Counted from the first letter of the stretch, positions 32,955 through 43,910 are shown. The stretch: DNA of 64,000 nt from Berberis thunbergii (GCA_003290165.1 QNQO01000677.1:248001-312000); one strand, 5' to 3'. Notes: a model not told the origin generated them from the letters alone. Numbers and translations: made by a program.

Positions 32955-34923
32955 TGATGAAGATTTTATTAATCTAAATTAATAAGTTAATAAACCCTAC
33001 TTATAATACCGCAAGTGCACAACTGTCTAACTAGTAGACAGTGGCAAATATGGGTCGATCCCACGAGGATTGACGAGACAATCGAATTCTTTGACTTATT
33101 TAAACTAATTTATAGGTGGAGGTTGCAGCAGATGAAAATTACTAAATTAAGATAATGAAATTAAACACTTAAAATTAAACTGGTAAGATGATAAGAGAGT
33201 AGACCGAGACATCGAATCCACCACAGGTTCTTCGAGATTTGTGTAATCCAAATTATTGCTTTCAAGAATCAACACGAGTAACCTAAAGATTAATCTAAGT
33301 TTGCAATTGACTTCAGCAAAGGCATAAACCCCTAACATTGCATGTCTTTCTATGGCACACACAATCACAGGTTTATTTTAACTAATTCTAAACCCCTAGG
33401 ATTGCATGTCTTCTTACGGCACACATAATCACAGATTCAAATTAATTGATTAAAACAGACTTCGAATATCAACAAAGGGAACTTCTAACTATCGATAAGT
33501 CTTGATAATTATTCCGCATATAATTGGTGAAAGCAAATTATTGATATTCAGAAATCTACTGTATTTAATGTTCAAGCATATAGAAAACAATAAATCTAGA
33601 TACGACAAACTCTACGAAACCCTGTGATTTCATATTCGCCTCGGCACGGAGTCTAGAAGATCATAGTAAAGGAGATCACAACATAAGTGGATGTGGAATT
33701 CATCTCAGCACAAACACGCATCTCGAGAAAGAATGTAAATGTTCTGTGGTGGCTTTGACAAGATGCGAAAGTGCAAATAGCCTAATTTCAAAAATCAGTT
33801 ATTTCCCGCCCTTTTTCTGTGTTTCTTACTCGCTGAGCTCCTCACGAGCTTTTTCTCTGCTTCTCCATTCTCCCTGCTGCGAGCTGCTCTGGTACCTGCA
33901 AAAGAGGGGGAGATATGGAATAATAGAAAGAGAAAACGAAGAGACACGAATGAGGAATGGGGCGAAGGAAGTGATACAAGGGGTGTTGGTATGTGTGCTC
34001 TCTATGTTTGGATTGCTTGGTTCTGTCGCGAGGTAGCATGGGTTGCTGAGGAAAAAGAACAGGCAAAGAAAGAGGCGAGAGGGGAGAGAAAAGGGTTGCG
34101 GGTGGCTGTTGTTTTGCATGATGGTACAAGGAGGAGAAGAACTAGGAGCAGGGGTTGCTCTATTTTAGTGGTGGTGTGCATGGGTCGTATTGGCTGCGAG
34201 AGAGGGGAGGGAAACATGAAAGAAGAGAGAGATAACAAAGAGACACGAAGAAGAGTTGAAGAGAATAGGGCGCGAAAGAGAGATGGATGAGGAAGCAAGG
34301 CGAGGTGGCGACTGATGGTGGTGGTCGGTGGTGTTGTTAGTCGGCTGCAAGATAGGGTGAAGAAAATGGGAAGTGTCTTTTGGCCTCCTCTGTTGCTGCT
34401 TTGTTGAGGGTTGCCTGAAAGGGAGAGAAATAGAGGGGGTGCTCTGTTTGGTTGTGTGGAGGAAGCAGGGACGGCAAGTGAGATGGCGAGGTCATCGCGT
34501 TGCCGGTACTCCTATCGAGCGAGGATTGCCAGCAGGTGGATGTGGCGTGGTGGTTGGAAAAAAAGAGAAGGGGAAAGAAACGTAGGAAAATAGATGGAAG
34601 AGAAGGGAGAGAGGAAACCTAAATAATCTCCTTGTTAGGTTGGGTTTGGGTTTCTAGGTCAATTTTTGGGCTTGGGCTTAGGTTAAATTAGGTGGACCTA
34701 GGTTTGTTTGGGTTAGGTTTAGACAAATGACCCGCTACTTTGTACCACCACTAGAATCAACCAATTTATCATTCCACAAATGGCCGCCTTAATGTGATTT
34801 CACTGTTCACACTCAAATTCCTACAAAAACAAGAAAACCAAATAATTAGAATAAAATATAATAATCGAAACACTAACATATATAAATTAAGGGATATATT
34901 ATGTAACAATTACGTGAATATCA
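32955..34923 (-). repeat. 5' LTR of gag-only element (1,969 bp)
   Basis: On the minus strand it runs from TGATATTCACGTAATT at 34923 to CTTCATCA at 32955. The ends agree with the solo LTR at 12920-14760 (TGATATACACG...TAATCA). It contains a long purine/pyrimidine-biased middle (33900-34600) with spurious ORFs, and TTTTTGTAGGAAT and CATTAAGGCG blocks near its start. Confidence 0.88.
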
Positions 34924-34928
34924 TTAGC

Positions 34929-36041
34929 ACCAGTAAAAGCCGCCATAGTAGCAAACATCAACTTCTCGCTCAAAGCTTCACCTTGCTTGGTACTCAGATT
35001 CGACGCATCTTCAATCCTTGCAAATCGCAGATGGTCCCTCGCCCAATCGAATACTTCAGTCTCTGCCCTGGTAGGCTAACTAGGTTCACACTCCTCCCTT
35101 ACTGGAACAAACCATTTGGGAACCGGCTCAATCCTAGTATGGGACCTCTTCAAATTTATAAAGAAAGCGAGTGTCTTAGAAAGCCCTTCCGCGTCAGACG
35201 AAGTAGGAGCCTTAGGAAAACCTTCATCTTTTTGGAAGGGGCTCAACCTTCAGAATTAACCTTTGGCGTAAAGAGTGGGAGCTACGTGCCAGTTGGCCCA
35301 CAAACCATGCGACTAAAGTTAGCAGAACATATGAATTCCTCCACACTCATCTTCAGCAAGTCACAAAATGTTTTCATAGTGTTTTAATCCTTTGGGGAAA
35401 GAGGAGTAGTAAGGAACCTCCCTGCGAAGAAACATATGCAATAAACAACATACAATCAGTGCAATGAAATCAAAAGATGAAGTTATACTTACGAAGTGGC
35501 TTGAACTCTCAGTCAAGCGGACAAACCCATAACTTGAAGTACTTTGAGTCTGAATGAGCCAAGAGGAAGTATTTCTACCAAAACTTGAAGTCAACTTGCA
35601 GCTTCCCAAAGTAGGTCGGCGATCTCATCTTTCAAATTGCGTGATCATTCAGCCAATGAGAAGTCAGCAACATAATCTCCTGCGGAGTCACGCGGACACC
35701 ATCATCATTCGCTCTGATCAAAATAAGAAGGATGATCCTGTACCAATTGGGTACCAACTGAACAGGAGGGATTCCGAGGAAATCTAAGAAGCCCCAAATC
35801 TCATCAAAATTAGGAAAACAGACTCCAGTTTGAAGTATTCTGCAGTGCAAACAAATAAAACCTTTCAGAGGGATCGGAACATCGACGCTGATCATCCATC
35901 AAAGTATACAATGGAAGGTCCTCAGAAACCCCAAACGTCTTTCAGATTTTACCAAGGCCCGACTCAGAAATCGACTTATCTTCGAAAAACTCGAGGTCCC
36001 TGGCCAAAGTTTCATCATCAAGATGGATTTGGTCAACCATG
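34929..36041 (-). pseudogene. T1 antisense ORF, N-terminal half
   Basis: Possible start MVDQIHLDDETLARDLEFFE at 36041 (minus). After breaks, 35895-35632 carries the Transposase_28-like core: PLKGFICLHCRILQTG, WGFLDFLGIPPVQLVPNWYR, LLILIRANDDGVR. T2 has the same pattern (IWRFLAHFCIPFAQMVPNGF, LIVVLIRAKDAGLR). Further fragments at 35609-35361 and 35340-34950. The last bases before the nested element (GGCTTTTACTGGTGC) join directly to GCTGACC at 24926, as at position 13 of this window. Many stops. No convincing TATA box was found. Confidence 0.7.
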
Positions 36042-36267
36042 ACAAAGGTGAACAAACTTTCAATCAAAAGATGAACAAAGCATAATCTTTAAAAGCAAAG
36101 AAATGGAAAAGTCAATCTTCGCAAAAAGAAGGATCTAAATAGGGATTGGTTTCCCGCCTATTCTCTACTAAACCAATGCACTCTTAATTAAAGCAATGAT
36201 TCAGACTCGATCATTATAAGCGGTATCTTTTCAAGAAGTGATTTAGTGAACCGATGCGATGGCCCAC

Positions 36268-36284
36268 TAACTCGGGGGAGTAGC
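36268..36284 (+). promoter_or_regulatory. T1 polypurine tract
   Basis: ACTCGGGGGAGTAGC ends at the start of the 3' LTR. T2 has ACTCGGGGGAGCAGC at the equivalent place and T3 GCAAGGGAGTAGC. Confidence 0.75.
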
Positions 36285-36902
36285 CGATGACACACCAAAA
36301 ATCTCTCTTCTACACCATACACGTGTCATGATGATCTTGATAAATAATAGGCCCAAGCGTCAGCTCGACACTGTCTGACCCAAATAGTTCTAAGCCAGAA
36401 CAATGCAGTCCGCCAGACGAACCCGAAATCATTACATCTTGCTAAGCCCACGCGTGTCACAACTATCCTCAATACGAGTAAGCCCTGCTAAGGCAAATAT
36501 GTTGAGGATCAGCTTCGGACAGGCAAGACCGCAACACTTTGTTTCCAACTAGGAAACAAATACGAGAGTATATGTTACACATGGAGATTTCTATCTATGG
36601 GATACTCTCGGATTGGGAACTATCTCCCGCATATCTAGGAGCACAAGGCTAACAGGGAAACTCCCCTTCACAACACAACTCCTAATTAGAGAACAATCTC
36701 CATGAAGATCTCATTCCCTAAATTACGCCATCGATTGACTGGTTAAACTGGGACTCCAACACTATAAATAAGATATGAGGTTGGTAAGCTAAGGTAGGCA
36801 ACAACTTCCCTATTTACTGCATTACGCATTCCTCATATCCATGTCTGACTCTAGCATCGGCAGTGCCATCGACCACCACAACGGTGGTATGCGGCTCACG
36901 TG
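36285..36902 (+). repeat. T1 3' LTR, truncated
   Basis: CGATGACACACC... parallels the 5' LTR to ...CGGCTCACGTG. The last 69 or so bases of the LTR are absent; a TTA/TTG microsatellite takes their place. Contains stem CCACCACAACGGTGG (36872-36886). Confidence 0.8.
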
Positions 36903-36950
36903 TTATTATTATTATTGTTATTGTTGTTGTTGTTGTTGTTGATGATGATG

Positions 36951-37008
<58 letters not shown>
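36903..37008 (+). repeat. (TTA/TTG)n microsatellite
   Basis: Compound trinucleotide repeat directly after the T1 3' LTR, with TTATTATTG, TTGTTG, GATGATG and a long TTA run. The poly-Ile and poly-Val frames here are artefacts. Confidence 0.92.
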
Positions 37009-37141
37009 GAACAAACTTGTTAGTTTATCTTCTCACAAAAGTATATTTGTTTAGACTTAGTTACCATGGCATAACAATAATTTATGTAAAACAAAAGTAC
37101 AAAAAGGCACGCAAGGCCTTTTCTAAAATCATATATATAAC

Positions 37142-37842
37142 TAATGTAGTCGATTTGTACTCTTCTTCCTCGCCTTGACCTAAACCTGCACAAGTAGCAC
37201 ACATGAGCCAAAGACCACCGTGTGGTGGCCGATGACACTCCGATGCTTAAGTTAGATAAGGCTCAGTAGAGGCTTAAAGCTGTAAATTTAATTTATGTAG
37301 CGTACCTTAGTTTATTGACCTTATCTCCCTTTATAGTGTGAGAGTCCTTCTTTGGGCAGGCCTTTGGTGTAATAGTTTAGGAAAAAAGATCTTGCTAGAG
37401 ATCCTTTCCTAGTTGGGAGTGTCCTTGTTGGGTAGTTTCCCTACACGACTTGTGCTCCTAGATCTGCGGGAGAGGTTTCCCTTTCTGAGTGTTGTCCATG
37501 CAAGGAAGTTTCGTTGCCCGATTTATACTCTAGTATTTGTTTCCTAGTTGGAACCAATATATTTCCGGCCTACTCGTCTTGGGTCAACCCTCCATATACT
37601 TGTCTTATTAGGACTTACTCTTGCCTTATCAGGGCTTACGAGCGTTGGACTTGACCACACGATACATGAGCTTATTAGGGTGCTGCAATTCGAGTCCAAT
37701 GTTATGGAATCTGCCAATGGTGAGCTTAATGTTGTCTGGACCTCGCTGAATTGAGCATGCAATTGGGTCTACTTTGTCTTGTTGATGAGATTATCATGAC
37801 ACATGTACGGTGCTGATCAGAGGACGGTTTGATGTATTATCA
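37142..37842 (-). mobile_element. Tat-type solo LTR with perfect TSD
   Basis: 701 bp, TGATAATACATC... to ...CGACTACATTA on the minus strand, flanked by ATAAC at 37137-37141 and 37843-37847. This TSD fixes both ends of the LTR family (start TGATNATACAYC, end CATYA). Related to the T2 LTR (38968-39669, 702 bp). Stem CCACCACACGGTGG is present. No internal sequence adjoins it. Confidence 0.9.
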
Positions 37843-37847
37843 ATAAC

Positions 37848-38314
37848 TTTGATTCCTACAAATTGCATTTATTTTCTAGCCTCCAGTAGAGATTTCTAAG
37901 AACGCAAGTGGGTGTCTCCACAAATGTTCGAACCTTTTAAATTGCTTATTGATTCAATAGAGATTTAGGTTGACTTTAATTCATCAAATTGAGTTAGATT
38001 TCACATTGCCATATCCATATCCACACATCCCTGGTGACTAAACAAAAAGATCCAACCTTTGGTGTTTTATTGGTGAAGAGCAAGAGGATTCAAAGTAACA
38101 TTAGTTGGTCTAACCTGAATCTTCTTCCAAGCCATCAGATAAACCACATACAAAAAAATATCAGGTCCCACTTACTCTGTATTTGGTTTACTGATATACA
38201 CAATATCAAAATTTGTTCATGCTTTATTTGTGATTACAACTACTTTTGTGGATTATTCTTACTTAAAAGTGTATATTTGGTTATTATATGCTATTTTATT
38301 TTAGTAATGTTGAA
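37848..38314. other. Unassigned DNA between solo LTR and T3
   Basis: AT-rich. No gene; the 103-codon plus frame at 38034-38345 runs into the T3 LTR and lacks recognisable motifs. Confidence 0.35.
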
Positions 38315-38319
38315 TTGCC

Positions 38320-38869
38320 TAATGATATATCAAATAAGCCTTTAATCACGACCGAACACGTGGCAAAGATCATCCATCACATGGAATGGGGACTTCGATC
38401 TCAACACAGATAACAGACCCGATCAAAGAAACCCGACAAGGCAGACCCAATCATTAAAGCCCAAAAGGGATCTTTAGAATAGATCATAATCAAAGGCCTG
38501 AGTCCAGGCCCAATGGATCCCTTCCCTTAAAGAAGAGAAACATTACAAAAGAGACAAGTCATGGCGGAAATCACTCCCCCAAGGACATACCTCAATGAAG
38601 GAGGAGTCGTTGTGAAGAACGTCTCCCCTCATCATGCCCTACATGCTTACATCTCGCAGAGAGTTAATTACATACATTATATAAGGTAAGGAGAACATTC
38701 CAAAAGGTATGTAAAACACAACTAAACTATAATCAGTCCAAATTTAATTTTCTCCCACAGATTAAATAACTTAAGCATCGTAGTGCATCGGCCACCAAAA
38801 AGGTGGTCTTTCACAATCTAACCCTATTTTGTAGGTCGAATTTCTAGGAGAACAGATTTGGATGCATTG
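38320..38869 (+). repeat. T3 5' LTR
   Basis: TAATGATATATC to GGATGCATTG, 550 bp, followed by GTTTGACGCCATCTATGG (primer-binding region). Shares long identical blocks with 56220-56759, for example AAATAAGCCTTTAATCACGA. Stem CCACCAAAAAGGTGG is present. Confidence 0.85.
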
Positions 38870-38967
38870 GTTTGACGCCATCTATGGTTAATGACAATTT
38901 CCTCTTCTCAAGAAAATCTTTTGTTGGTAGTTTCTTAGAGCAAATCAATAACAAAAAGATTTGGGGC

Positions 38968-39669
38968 TAATGGAGTCAATTTTTGCTTTCCTGTTTTGCC
39001 TTTACATAAAACTGCACAAGGAACATATGTGAGACAAGGACTATCATGTAGTAGCCGATGACACTCTGATGCTTAAGTTAGATAAGGCGTAGGAAAGGCT
39101 TAAAGTTGTAAACTAGGTTTTTGTAGTGTACCATTGTTCATCGATCTTATTTCCCTTTTATAGTGTGAGAGTCCTTGTTTGGATCAACCTTTGGTGGCGT
39201 AGTTTAGGGAAATAGATCTTATTGGAGATCATTTCCTAGTTGGGAGCTATCCATGTATGGAAGTTTGTCTACATGACTTGTGCTCCCAGATCTGTGGGAG
39301 AGGTTTTCGTTTATGAGTGTTGTCCATGAAAGGAAGTTTCCTTCCTGACTTATACTTTAGAATTTGTTTCCTAGTCTGAACCAAAGTATTGTTGGCCTGC
39401 CTGTCTGGGGTTGATCCCCCAGATACTTGCCTTATTAGGGCTTACTCTTGCCTTATCAGGGCTTATGAGTATTGGGCTTGACCACGTGACGTTTGGGCTT
39501 AGTGGCATGTTGCAATTTGGGTCCGACCTTCTGGATCCTACCAATAGTGGGCTTAATGTTGTCTGGGCCTCGTTGGATTGAGCGTGCAATCGGGCCTGCT
39601 TTGTTATGTTGACAAGATTATCATGAAACGTGTACGGTGTTGATCAAATGACGGTTTGGTGTATCATTA
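38968..39669 (-). repeat. T2 3' LTR
   Basis: Minus strand TAATGATACACC (39669) to TTGACTCCATTA (38968), 702 bp, same subfamily as the solo LTR at 37142. The CCACC stem is decayed here (CTACTACATGATAGT). Confidence 0.85.
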
Positions 39670-39690
39670 GCTGCTCCCCCGAGTTAGTGG
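39670..39690 (-). promoter_or_regulatory. T2 polypurine tract
   Basis: Minus strand ACTCGGGGGAGCAGC directly before the LTR, matching T1. Confidence 0.75.
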
Positions 39691-39833
39691 ACCATCATGT
39701 CGGTCCACTAAGTCATTTTAATGGAATCTGTGGAGTCGTGATAATCGAACCCAAAATGTCACCTTGAGTGGCGCATGTCATTAAATGAGTGTGTGACTAT
39801 TGAGTAAGGAAGGGGGCGTGACTCCCTAGTGCT

Positions 39834-39840
39834 TATATAA
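39834..39840 (+). promoter_or_regulatory. TATA-like box upstream of T2 antisense ORF
   Basis: TATATAA in the context GTGCTTATATAAATCG, 107 bases before the ATG at 39941, on the strand opposite to pol. T0 has a comparable box at 4958. Confidence 0.5.
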
Positions 39841-39940
39841 ATCGTTGCCCATGCAATAAAGAGTTTCTTACTTTTGTATCCTTTTTACCTCTTTTCTATT
39901 TCTTAGCTACGACTATTTTTGAAAGTTTAAACTTTCTCTC

Positions 39941-42550
39941 ATGGCGGACAACATTGAACTTACTTCTGGGCAAAAGTTGTCTCATGTCTGCCTTGACTTT
40001 TACTGGGAGTAGAAAGGGTCCGATTTGGCTAAGCTTTGAGGGGACTATTAGATTCCTAAAAATCTGGAACTTACCCCATTGGTAGCTGCTCACAATCTGT
40101 TGACACCTCTGCAAGGGTTTATAGATTTGCACAAAAGCATGTTCCAAGCCAGGCTTCGTTTTCCAGTTTTGGAGAACATTTGGCGGTTCCTGGCACACTT
40201 TTGTATTCCTTTTGCTCAGATGGTGCCTAACGGATTCAAGACCTTGATTGTTGTCCTTATCAGGGCAAAAGACGCCGGCCTTCGGTTAACTTCGCAAGTG
40301 ATCCACCTGTTGACTTCTCCTCGGGTAAATGGTCAAGGAGTCTACTGGTTGAGTACTCCGAAGTGTTTGGGCTCCCTGTCTAATGATTTCAAGTTTTAGC
40401 AGGAGCATTGCTTTCTGCTTCTTCAAACTCATCATACTTTAATGTGAAAGGGTGATCGCTTGTCAGATATTTCAAATTCGATCTTAGTGAGCATAATGTC
40501 TCTCATCATTTTTTTTTCCTTTTATGTGCTTTCGCAAATACTAATATCAGTGTTCTAAAAATCGCTAGGCGCTGGGCGGGCGGCGAGCAGGTGCCTAGCG
40601 CCCAGGTGCCTAGGCGGTCTTAGGTTTTGTATTATAACTTTAATAATTTACAAAAGTTAAGCATAATACCTTATCAATTACATCCAATTTAATGTCAATA
40701 TATATATGCAAAATTTAAAAACATGAAAAATTAACAATCGTGAACAAAATTTATTAAAACTCAAATGACTAAAGTTGGTCATGATGGGTACTTTATATAA
40801 ATTTGAATTTGTGTACTCTTTTATTTTTCTTCAAATTGCATGAATAACCTCAGTTATGTTTGAAAAAATCTACATTAGTAAAATTGGTACCCGGCAGATC
40901 CTTTGAGAATTCCATTAAGTAATCATCCTTCGCTATATTTAGACATATCATCATTATCATCATCAAAGCCCATTCCCGAGATTTTCTAAAAAACAATTAA
41001 ATATTTTATTTCTAAAAAATAGGAAAGAAAAATAAAATAAGAACACAATCAACCTTATTAAAAAATAAAAAATAAAAATAAAAATAAATAAATAAAAAAT
41101 CTCCCAGACCGCCTAGACCCCACCCAGACCCGCCTAGACCCCACCCAGACTGCCCAGACCGCCCAGACAGCCGCCCAGGCATTAATCTGGGCGGTTTTCC
41201 ACCTTCTAGCGCCTAGGCGGCTGCCTAGACCGATTTTTAGAACACTGACTAATATGTTGTCTTGCTATTTTGTGTAAGTAAAGTTGTGACTCCAACTCTT
41301 ATTGTGGTGGAGGAATCAATGAGGAGAGTGATTAATGAGCTTCCTTTGATTACTATTGCAGAGGTTGTAGGTTCAGACAACATTGTACGGAGCGGTCTAT
41401 TCAAATACTTCCATGTAGCAACTGTTGTGCCTAGGTCATCATCAAATGACAATGGTAGTGGTCGTTCCAAGAAGAGGAAGCTCACGATACCAAGCCCGAC
41501 AAGGCAGGCTGAGTTGGAAGTGTCCATTCCGCTTATTGGTCTGACCAAAAAGAGGCGAGTTAGCAACAAGATTGGCTTTTCTCCTAAACTGGTCTCGCTG
41601 AATCGAGAAGTGACATTCGCGGAGTCTGGGCCCAATCAATCCGCTCAAGAGATGGTTCTTGGAGAATGGGGTGCATGTCTCGATCCTTTTACATAGTCGA
41701 AGGACCCTGGCCAAGTCAATTTCAATGCTTCTACTGATGCTCTTTGTCCCATTGAAGCTACTGCCTTTTCTCGCCTTTAGAACCTGGTGCGGAGCATTGG
41801 GTAGAGTTTTTCAGCTGAGAATGCCTCAGATGTGAAGCTGGTGTCTTCAAATGGTCCTCTCAGATTAGCATCGTTGGTTCAGAGCAAGCTGCACCCCGAC
41901 GCTCATGGTACAGTTCATGCTTTGGCGAAGGTTTGTGCTGGGCTTTGTAAGTCTTATTCGGATGCGCTCTATTGGTCAAACCTCTTAAGCGAGCAGTTGG
42001 AAGAGGTGGCGGGCAAGGCGCATGCTGATCTGCAAGCCCGAACTGCTGAACAAAAGAGAGATGAATCCCAGTTGATTGCTTTGCGCAGGGAGTTTAAATT
42101 CGAGTTGGCCGGGCGATGGCTTGTCCACGAAGTGGAAACTTGGGCTGCGTTCGTGTTGGCCTAGCTAAGTTCGCTTAGATAGCAACTGGTAAAAGAGCAA
42201 TCTCATGTGGTTGCTTTCACATAGGCTATCGAAGGCGGAGACAAGCATAGCGGAGTCCAAGGCTTGAGAACATGAGCAGCGAGCAACTTCAGATCTCTTA
42301 ATATCGCCCATGGTAGACTAGAACTGCTTGATCAGATAGAAGAAGAAACCCCAACCTGGAGCTTGATTTTGAACAATACAAGAAGCCTGCTTACTGGAAG
42401 ATTGGCGAGATGGAGGTTTCAGATCCTACGTCTCCGTCTAGTAACTCAAGACCAGCTTCGGGCGATGTCAACTTATCTCCGGCGTTTCCTTCTGATGTAA
42501 CTGGCTCTTCAACATCTGGAGTGAGTTCTAATTTTCAAAACATGACTTAA
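39941..42550 (+). pseudogene. T2 antisense ORF (Transposase_28-like, coiled coil)
   Basis: ATG at 39941 (MADNIELTSGQKLSHVCLDF), stop after about 23 codons, then the core domain at 40079-40399: LHKSMFQARLRFPVLENIWR, AQMVPNGFKTLIVVLIRAKD, SPRVNGQGVYWL. A 700-bp hAT-like element interrupts at 40548. The frame resumes at 41262 with a basic motif (GRSKKRKLTIPSPTRQ), then 41832-42164 with heptad-like sequence (SNLLSEQLEEVAGKAHADLQ). A last part (KPAYWKIGEMEVSDPTSPSS, ending near 42550) aligns with the T1 end. Length without the insert is about 640 codons. Stops and shifts throughout. Confidence 0.75.
40548..41247. mobile_element. Non-autonomous hAT-like element, 8-bp TSD
   Basis: Terminal inverted repeats CAGTGTTCTAAAAATCG at both ends and a perfect 8-bp TSD ACTAATAT (40540-40547, 41248-41255). 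Subterminal regions are rich in CTAGGCG/GGCGGTCTAGG motifs; the centre is AT-rich with an (AAAAT)n run at 41055-41098. 700 bp, no ORF. It lies in the T2 antisense ORF. Confidence 0.95.
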
Positions 42551-42739
42551 AAAAAGTTTGTTGAGTTTTTGTACTTGTACTTTATACAACTTATCTTTGT
42601 TATCATACCATTGCGTTAATCTGTTACTTGCATAATAGATCAAATAAGTGATTGTACTTCTTTTTCCTTGACCCATCTCAATCTGTTTAATTCTAATTGG
42701 AGGGTAACCTGGGTCCGGATCCATCATTATCAGCCAAAG

Positions 42740-43910
42740 CTTACTAAGCCTTGATTAGATTCACGATCATTGTCTGCGAAAGTCCAATGATCCTTGCAAG
42801 CCGTCTTCACCAGGCTTCATGAGCACTGACTAAGCTCCCACTTTCTAACCCATTGTCGTCTATTATTTATAGACTAGGTGTTAGAGTGATAAAGTTCAAC
42901 GATCATTGTTTGCCAAAAGACAGTAATCTCTGGCAAACCGTCTTCACCAGGCTACATGTGCACTGACTAAGTTTTCACTTTCTATAACCCATCGTCGTCC
43001 GTTATTTGCAAACTTGGTGTTAGAGCTATAAGGTTCGGTGATCATTCTCTACGGAAGGACAATGATCCCTAGCAAGCCATTTTCACCAGGCTACATGAGC
43101 ACTGACTAAGCTCCCACTTCTAACCCATCGTTGTCCTCTATTTGCAAACTAGGTGTTAGAGTGATAAGGTTCGATGATCATTGTTCGCGGAAATACAATG
43201 ATCCTTGCAAGTCGTTTTCATCAAGCCACATGAGAACTGACTAAGCTCCCATTTTCTAACCAATCGTCGTCTACTATTTGCAAACTAGGTGTTAGAGTGA
43301 TAAGGTTAGCGATCATTGTCTGCGGAAGGACAATGATCCCTAGCAAACCATCTTCACCAGGCTACATGAGCACTAACTAAGCTCCCATTTTTTAACCCAT
43401 CGTCGTCCACTATTTGTAGACTAGGTGTTAGAGTGATAAGGTTCGAGGATCATTGTCTATAATAAGACAATGATCCCTGGCAAGCTGTCTTCACAAAGCT
43501 ACGTTTAGTCCATGTTGTCCATGTTTGAACAATGATCACTGGCAAGCTGTCTTGATCACGCATCAAACTACTGACTAAGCTGCCACTCTCTACACCGTTG
43601 ACACCCGTTTATTGGACTGGGTGTTATAGCAGGCCATAAGCTATCAACATAGGTCAAAATCGACTAAGCTTTGGTTAAGTTCGATGACCATTATCTATAG
43701 TTGGACAATGATCCTTGGCAAGCCATCTCGGTCTGGTATTACAAAAGTTGATTAAGCTCCCACTTTCTAACCCAACATTGTTCCTTATTTGCAGACTAGG
43801 TGTTAGAGTGGACCCAAGGCCATCACCATCTGCCTAAACTAACTAGGCTCTGGTCGAGTCTGATAAGTCCGACTCTGGTGTCCTGACTTATGCAATTCAC
43901 TGAGTAGGTG
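42740..43910 (-). repeat. T2 3'-region tandem array, about 136-bp unit
   Basis: GTGTTAGAG or a variant recurs at 42878, 43017, 43153, 43289 and 43425 (139, 136, 136, 136), with looser units to 43798. Each unit holds an inverted repeat such as GATCATTGTC...GACAATGATC (43312-43339). The reverse complement of the unit aligns with the T1 unit (GACGGCTTGCCA, GTGGGAGCTTAGTCAGT), so T1 and T2 share one array family. Confidence 0.9.

Larger units (their letters stand above)
24927..34923 (-). mobile_element. Athila-like gag-protease-only retrotransposon (TR-GAG type)
   Basis: On the minus strand: 5' LTR (34923-32955), leader, gag (31902-30791), protease region (30511-30014), further downstream frames to 28851, non-coding DNA, 3' LTR (26724-24927). 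No reverse transcriptase YxDD, RNase H or integrase motif is seen in about 6.2 kb of internal sequence, so it must be mobilised in trans. TSD on +: TCAGC (24922-24926) and TTAGC (34924-34928), one mismatch. The uninterrupted T1-like sequence at 5-35 of this window is the empty site. Confidence 0.85.
10776..36902 (+). mobile_element. T1: Tat-type Ty3/gypsy element without pol, with two nested insertions
   Basis: Order: 5' LTR 10776-11462, gag remnant 11563-12500, CACTA insertion 12619-21415, unassigned internal DNA, 131-bp tandem array 22190-23040, antisense ORF split by an Athila-like element (24927-34923), polypurine tract, 3' LTR from 36285. No RT, RNase H or integrase could be read, so T1 is an internally deleted, non-autonomous copy. 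Without the two nested insertions it would be about 7.3 kb. The plan matches T2 and T3. Confidence 0.75.

Noticed and set aside
26717..34750. LTR pair of about 1,795 bp with ends TGGTG...TCA
   Set aside because: First reading from the A/B comparison alone. The solo LTR at 12920-14760 and the empty site at 5-35 show that the 5' LTR extends to 34923 and that the 3' LTR is truncated.
36814..37054. Poly-Ile/poly-Val frames
   Set aside because: Translation of the TTA/TTG microsatellite.
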